Below are positions 60,438 to 64,000 of a DNA stretch of 64,000 nt, piece after piece. Origin of the DNA: JAIXWP01 sp041391745 (GTDB taxonomy: Bacteria; Bacteroidota; Bacteroidia; Flavobacteriales_D; Sanyastnellaceae); NCBI GenBank assembly GCA_041391745.1, contig JAWKNK010000001.1, forward strand, positions 285,276-349,275, read 5' to 3'. The notes under the pieces are model-generated. The model saw only the letters and a list, made by a program, of their open reading frames with translations. It did no database searches and was not told the origin of the DNA. The position numbers and the translations under genes were made by a program. The first letter of the stretch is position 1; each line of letters starts with the position of its first letter.

Positions 60438-61082
60438 TTAGAATTTTGAAATCATCTCCAAATTCACCTCAGCCAAACTAGCTACAACTAAATCTGCTTT
60501 GGATAAAATCTTAGGATCTCCAATTCCGACACAATGAAAACCACCTGTTTTAGCAGCTTCTACTCCTGAAATAGCATCTTCAAAAACCAATGCTTCACTT
60601 GGAGAAACATTCAAATCTTGAGCGCCTTTCAAAAAGACTTCTGGATTTGGTTTTGAAAGATGAATTTTATTTCCATCAACAACAGTATCAAAAAAAGAAA
60701 GCAGTCTCAACTTTTCCAAAATAAGCATGGAATTCTTGCTTGAAGATCCTAAGCCGATTTTGATATTGTTCACTTTCAATGTTTCCATTAAAGCAAGCGT
60801 GCCGGGGAGCATATCATCAGGATTTACTTCCTCCACATACTCAAGATACCATTTGTTTTTAAGCTCCATCAACTCTACTTTCTTTTGGTTGTTGAGTTGG
60901 ATGTTTCCCCATTGAAGAATTTTCTCTAATGAGTCAACACGGCTTACACCTTTGAGTTGTTCATTTTGTTCTTCGGTAAAAGGAACGCTCAATGATTCAG
61001 CCAAACGGTGCCAAGCCTTGAAGTGAAATTTGGCGGTGTCAACAATGACACCGTCCATATCGAAGAGACAGGCTTTAATCAT
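60438..61082 (-). CDS. Beta-phosphoglucomutase-like HAD hydrolase
   Basis: A 214-residue cytoplasmic HAD-superfamily enzyme. The nucleophile motif is FDMDGVIVDTAKFHFKAWHRLA, motif II is GLGSSS, and motif III/IV lies in KPNPEVFLKGA and VFEDAISGVEAAKTGG. FKAWHRLA plus LKGVSRVDSLEKIL are the substrate loops of beta-phosphoglucomutase, which converts beta-glucose 1-phosphate into glucose 6-phosphate. A sugar phosphatase is the alternative. Its gene follows the sugar-kinase gene by 1 nt, and pfkA and gapA are upstream in the same strand, so a role in sugar breakdown is likely. Confidence 0.86.
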   Translation of the reverse strand: MIKACLFDMDGVIVDTAKFHFKAWHRLAESLSVPFTEEQNEQLKGVSRVDSLEKILQWGNIQLNNQKKVELMELKNKWYLEYVEEVNPDDMLPGTLALMETLKVNNIKIGLGSSSKNSMLILEKLRLLSFFDTVVDGNKIHLSKPNPEVFLKGAQDLNVSPSEALVFEDAISGVEAAKTGGFHCVGIGDPKILSKADLVVASLAEVNLEMISKF

Positions 61083-61083
61083 A

Positions 61084-61947
61084 TTACTGAGCAGGATGGA
61101 ATTTGAATTTCACATGATACTCTACCAATCCATCGATTGGTTTACGTACGATGTTACCCAGTCTAATTCCAGTTGCTTCGGCAGCTTTTTGAAGACAATC
61201 GAAGAAATAGTGTCCAATACTTCCAACGAAGTGAACTGGTACATCCTTGTAGTTTGCAAAACACTTTACATGAATCTCAATGAAGTGAATCATCCCTTTG
61301 GTCACCCACTCTTTTACATGCGGGTGTTCATGGTGTTCACCAATAAACTTCATGAAGCTTGCTAGGTAAACATTTGCATTTGGTTCGCGATATACTCTTG
61401 AAATTATTTCCTCTTTTGTTGGAGCAAATCTCTCTTCGAAAGCCGCTTTCAAATCAGCAGGAAGTTTCTTGTAGAAATATTCTTGTAAAAGAATTTTTCC
61501 AAAGTAACTGCCGCTCGCTTCATCTCCGAGAATGTAGGCCAATGAAGGAACTTCTTCATAGACTTCCTTTCCATCAAAGAAGCAACTGTTGCTACCTGTG
61601 CCAAGAATGCAAGCAATACAAGGTTCGCCATCATAGGTGCTCATTGCCGAGCCCACCAAGTCGTGATCTACGACGATATCAGCTTTTGTGAAAACCTTTT
61701 CAAGACCACCCTTCATAATGGTACACATTTCCACGGTTGAGCTTCCCGCACCGTAGAAATAAATTTGAGTTACGCTATCTCTCGAAGCATACAAATCATT
61801 GTTTGCTTTGATTGCGTTTTCAATAATTGTTTCATTATGAAAATAAGGGTTAAGACCCATTGTCTGGAAATTTCCAAGACGAGTCCCTTTTTCATCTATC
61901 AGGGCCCAATCGCATTTAGTGGAACCGCTGTCGGCAATTAATATCAT
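61084..61947 (-). CDS. BadF/BadG/BcrA/BcrD-family sugar kinase, N-acetylglucosamine kinase-like
   Basis: A 287-residue ASKHA-fold ATPase. The phosphate 1 motif is ADSGSTKCDWALID, and ILGTGSNSCFFDGKEV and ILGDEASGSYFGK are the phosphate 2/adenosine motifs of the eukaryote-like GlcNAc kinase group in Bacteroidota. The C-terminal part contains VHFVGSIGHYFFDCLQ. It probably phosphorylates GlcNAc or a similar amino sugar. It sits between gapA (20 nt) and the pgmB-like gene (1 nt), consistent with an operon that feeds sugars into glycolysis. Confidence 0.87.
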   Translation of the reverse strand: MILIADSGSTKCDWALIDEKGTRLGNFQTMGLNPYFHNETIIENAIKANNDLYASRDSVTQIYFYGAGSSTVEMCTIMKGGLEKVFTKADIVVDHDLVGSAMSTYDGEPCIACILGTGSNSCFFDGKEVYEEVPSLAYILGDEASGSYFGKILLQEYFYKKLPADLKAAFEERFAPTKEEIISRVYREPNANVYLASFMKFIGEHHEHPHVKEWVTKGMIHFIEIHVKCFANYKDVPVHFVGSIGHYFFDCLQKAAEATGIRLGNIVRKPIDGLVEYHVKFKFHPAQ

Positions 61948-61967
61948 CTGATGGCGAGTTTAAAAAA

Positions 61968-62951
61968 CTAAAATTTTTCTACGAGGTCACAAACACGTTG
62001 TGAATATCCTGCTTCATTGTCGTACCAACCCATCACCTTCACTAAGTTTCCATTCACAGAGGTCAATTCGGCATCGAAAATACAAGAATGTAAGTTACCG
62101 ATGATATCAACAGATACAATCGGGTCAGTGCAGTACTCCAGAATGCCTTTCATTGTTGATTCGGCAGCTTCTTTCATAGCAGCATTCACTTCTTCTTTTG
62201 TAACGTCTCTTTTCAAAACAGCAACAAGGTCAGTAAGTGATCCGTCTGGAGTTGGTACACGAACAGCCACACCATCCAATTTTCCTTTCAACGTAGGCAA
62301 CACCTCACCCACTGCTTTCGCAGCTCCGGTAGAAGTAGGCACCATGCTGATAGCAGCAGCACGCGCTCTTCTCAAATCTTTGTGAGGAGCATCTTGCAAG
62401 CGTTGGTCAGCTGTGTAAGAGTGAACAGTAGTGATATATCCTTTCTCTATTCCGAACTTATCGTTCAACACTTTAGCCATTGGAGCTAAGCAGTTGGTAG
62501 TGCATGAAGCATTAGAGATGATGTTGTCTTCAGAAGTCAACTCTTCATCATTTACTCCAAGTACAATTGTTTTCACACCGCCAGTTGCAGGTGCACTGAT
62601 TACAACTTTTTTCGCTCCTGCAGTGATGTGCTTCGCAGCGCTATCCTTAGAAGTGAAGATACCTGTAGATTCAATTACTACATCGATGTTTAAGCTACCC
62701 CAAGGCAAAGCAGCAGGATCTTTTTCAGCGTAAACTTTAATTTCTTTTCCGTTTACGACCAATGCACCTTCCTTAGCTTCCACTGCAAGATTGAACTTAC
62801 CGTGAACGCTATCGTATTTCAAAAGGTGAGCAAGTGTTTTAGTGTCGGTCAAATCATTGATTGCAACGATTTCCACACTATTGCTATGAATCAAACTACG
62901 GAAGCACATTCTTCCGATGCGCCCGAATCCGTTGATTGCAATTTTTTTCAT
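61968..62951 (-). CDS. gapA: Glyceraldehyde-3-phosphate dehydrogenase
   Basis: A 327-residue type I GAPDH, the NAD-dependent glycolytic enzyme converting glyceraldehyde 3-phosphate to 1,3-bisphosphoglycerate. NAD site INGFGRIGRMCFR; catalytic Cys in SNASCTTNCLAPMAKVL; catalytic His in TTVHSYTADQRLQDAPHKDLRRARAAA; and the phosphate-binding VPTSTGAAKAV. The C-terminus WYDNEAGYSQR is intact. The gene lies 27 nt downstream of pfkA and precedes a sugar kinase. Confidence 0.97.
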   Translation of the reverse strand: MKKIAINGFGRIGRMCFRSLIHSNSVEIVAINDLTDTKTLAHLLKYDSVHGKFNLAVEAKEGALVVNGKEIKVYAEKDPAALPWGSLNIDVVIESTGIFTSKDSAAKHITAGAKKVVISAPATGGVKTIVLGVNDEELTSEDNIISNASCTTNCLAPMAKVLNDKFGIEKGYITTVHSYTADQRLQDAPHKDLRRARAAAISMVPTSTGAAKAVGEVLPTLKGKLDGVAVRVPTPDGSLTDLVAVLKRDVTKEEVNAAMKEAAESTMKGILEYCTDPIVSVDIIGNLHSCIFDAELTSVNGNLVKVMGWYDNEAGYSQRVCDLVEKF

Positions 62952-62978
62952 TTTCTTAAATGTTCAATTAAATAAAAA

Positions 62979-63962
62979 TTAAATTGAGAGAATTCTTGCG
63001 ATGCGCAATTCATCGCGGTTTGGAATGTTACTTCTAGTAATTGATTCCTCGAGTGAAGTGTAAGATTCACGATCATTAATGATTCCCACCATCACATCTT
63101 TGCGTCCTTGAAGAAGACCCTCTACAGCGGCTACTCCCATTCTGCTTGCTAATACACGGTCGTAGCAACTTGGTGCTCCACCTCTTTGAAGGTGACCAAG
63201 AACAGATACACGTGTTTCGTATTCCGAATATTTTTCAGAAACTTTCTTAGCAATTTCATAAGCTCCTCCGCTCTTAGAACCTTCTGCAACAATCACGATA
63301 CTTGAAGTCTTACCACTCTCTTCGGTAGTTTTCAAGGTTTCCACCAACTCTTCTACCGACATTTCATCTTCAGGTAGTAAAATGGCAATTGCACCAGTGG
63401 CTATACCCGATTTAAGGGCAATAAAACCGCTGTTGCGTCCCATTACTTCTACGAAGAATAGTCGATTGTGAGAAGTTGCTGTATCGCGAATTTTATCTAC
63501 TGCATCCACTACTGTGTTTGTAGCTGTATCAAAGCCTATGCTGTGATCGGTTCCATAGAGATCATTATCTATAGAGCCTGGGATGCCTATAATTGGCAGA
63601 CCAAATTCTTGCTGAAATATATGTGCACCGGTGAAAGTACCATTACCACCGATAGTGATAAGTGCATCAACACCGTTTTTTTTCAAATTTTCGTAAGCTT
63701 TTTGACGACCTTCTATTGTCATGAAGTCTTTGCTTCTTGAACTTTTAAGAATGGTACCACCTCGACCGAGGATTTTGGCAACCGAACGTTCGTTCAAACG
63801 TTTAAAATCGCCTTCAATCATTCCTTGATATCCTTGGAAAATTCCTTCACATTCTACGTTGTGGTAAACACAAGCTCGAACCACAGCGCGAAGTGCTGCA
63901 TTCATTCCTGGTGCGTCACCTCCAGAGGTAAGCACACCTATTCTTTTAATTCCTTGTGGCAT
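62979..63962 (-). CDS. pfkA: ATP-dependent 6-phosphofructokinase
   Basis: A 327-residue phosphofructokinase, the committed step of glycolysis. GVLTSGGDAPGMNAALRAVVR binds ATP phosphate, PGSIDNDLYGTD contains the catalytic Asp, VEVMGRNSGFIALKSGIA binds fructose 6-phosphate. The pair G104/G124 equivalents point to ATP, not pyrophosphate. Two changes from E. coli are visible: GGDGS reads GGNGT, so the Mg-binding Asp103 is Asn, and TIDND reads SIDND. It is the first gene of the pfkA-gapA-kinase-mutase run; the upstream region is cut by the window edge. Confidence 0.93.
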   Translation of the reverse strand: MPQGIKRIGVLTSGGDAPGMNAALRAVVRACVYHNVECEGIFQGYQGMIEGDFKRLNERSVAKILGRGGTILKSSRSKDFMTIEGRQKAYENLKKNGVDALITIGGNGTFTGAHIFQQEFGLPIIGIPGSIDNDLYGTDHSIGFDTATNTVVDAVDKIRDTATSHNRLFFVEVMGRNSGFIALKSGIATGAIAILLPEDEMSVEELVETLKTTEESGKTSSIVIVAEGSKSGGAYEIAKKVSEKYSEYETRVSVLGHLQRGGAPSCYDRVLASRMGVAAVEGLLQGRKDVMVGIINDRESYTSLEESITRSNIPNRDELRIARILSI

Positions 63963-64000
63963 CGTTGGTTATTTTTTGATGTCCTGAAAATTAGTAATCT

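Noticed and set aside
1..64000. Mobile elements, prophage, CRISPR arrays, defence islands
   Set aside because: No transposase, integrase, Cas, toxin-antitoxin or restriction gene, and no regularly spaced repeats were seen; base composition and gene types are uniform.

Overview
The window looks like a chromosomal segment of an AT-rich Bacteroidota bacterium, most likely order Flavobacteriales. The evidence is of several kinds. There are two type B and three type A secretion-domain proteins of the type IX secretion system (T9SS), a GldI-like gliding lipoprotein, many lipoproteins with a Bacteroidota-style lipobox, and no recognisable Shine-Dalgarno sequences. Repeated promoter boxes match the Bacteroidota consensus TAnnTTTG (with TTTG about 19-21 nt upstream). 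No insertion sequence, integrase, prophage or CRISPR array was seen, and most genes are ordinary core genes.

Layout. 1-4.8 kb: partial outer-membrane protein, two FKBP lipoproteins (one GldI-like) behind nrnA, then a DUF6702-like protein, nth and an overlapping ATP-grasp-like gene. 4.8-8.7 kb: fabI, a frameshifted HI0933-type flavoprotein, a small promoter-to-terminator unit with a possible 23-codon ORF, and a GlcD-type oxidase. 8.7-16.4 kb: a peptide-use block with a dipeptidyl peptidase IV, three tandem POT peptide transporters (the first frameshifted) and an exported thioredoxin-like protein. 16.4-20.3 kb: lgt, tRNA-Asp, trxA and small lipoproteins. 20.4-26.4 kb (minus strand): yaaA, SGNH hydrolase, LOG-family enzyme, HerA-like ATPase, DUF3817 protein and an RNA helicase. 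26.5-34.5 kb: acyltransferase, T9SS type B proteins, accD, LMW phosphatase and ung. 34.6-41.8 kb: secreted serine protease, Sua5-type tsaC, NDH-2 and two overlapping unknown lipoproteins. 41.9-45 kb: tRNA-Met, START-like protein, trmN6, paaY and a 3-oxoadipyl-CoA thiolase. 45.1-52.5 kb: a small membrane protein and a lipoprotein resembling glucan/PEP dikinases, surE, a small membrane protein, lpxB, SpoIID-like protein and a PDZ protein. 52.6-60.3 kb: YigZ, nucleotide-sugar dehydratase, thiolase and a large M43 metalloprotease. 60.4-64 kb: pfkA-gapA-nagK-like-pgmB-like sugar metabolism genes.

Points that stand out. In five genes (nrnA, lgt, the RNA helicase, tsaC, surE) a perfect TAnnTTTG box lies exactly 4 nt before the start codon, which implies leaderless mRNAs. 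A membrane-anchored lipoprotein carries the His domain and ATP-grasp domain of a dikinase, although it should face a compartment without ATP. A compact unit at about 6970-7118 has a promoter, hairpin, possible tiny ORF and terminator. Five conserved genes (HI0933 flavoprotein, first POT transporter, lpxB, spoIID-like, capD-like) carry one or two single-base indels; sequence error and real decay cannot be separated from this sequence alone.
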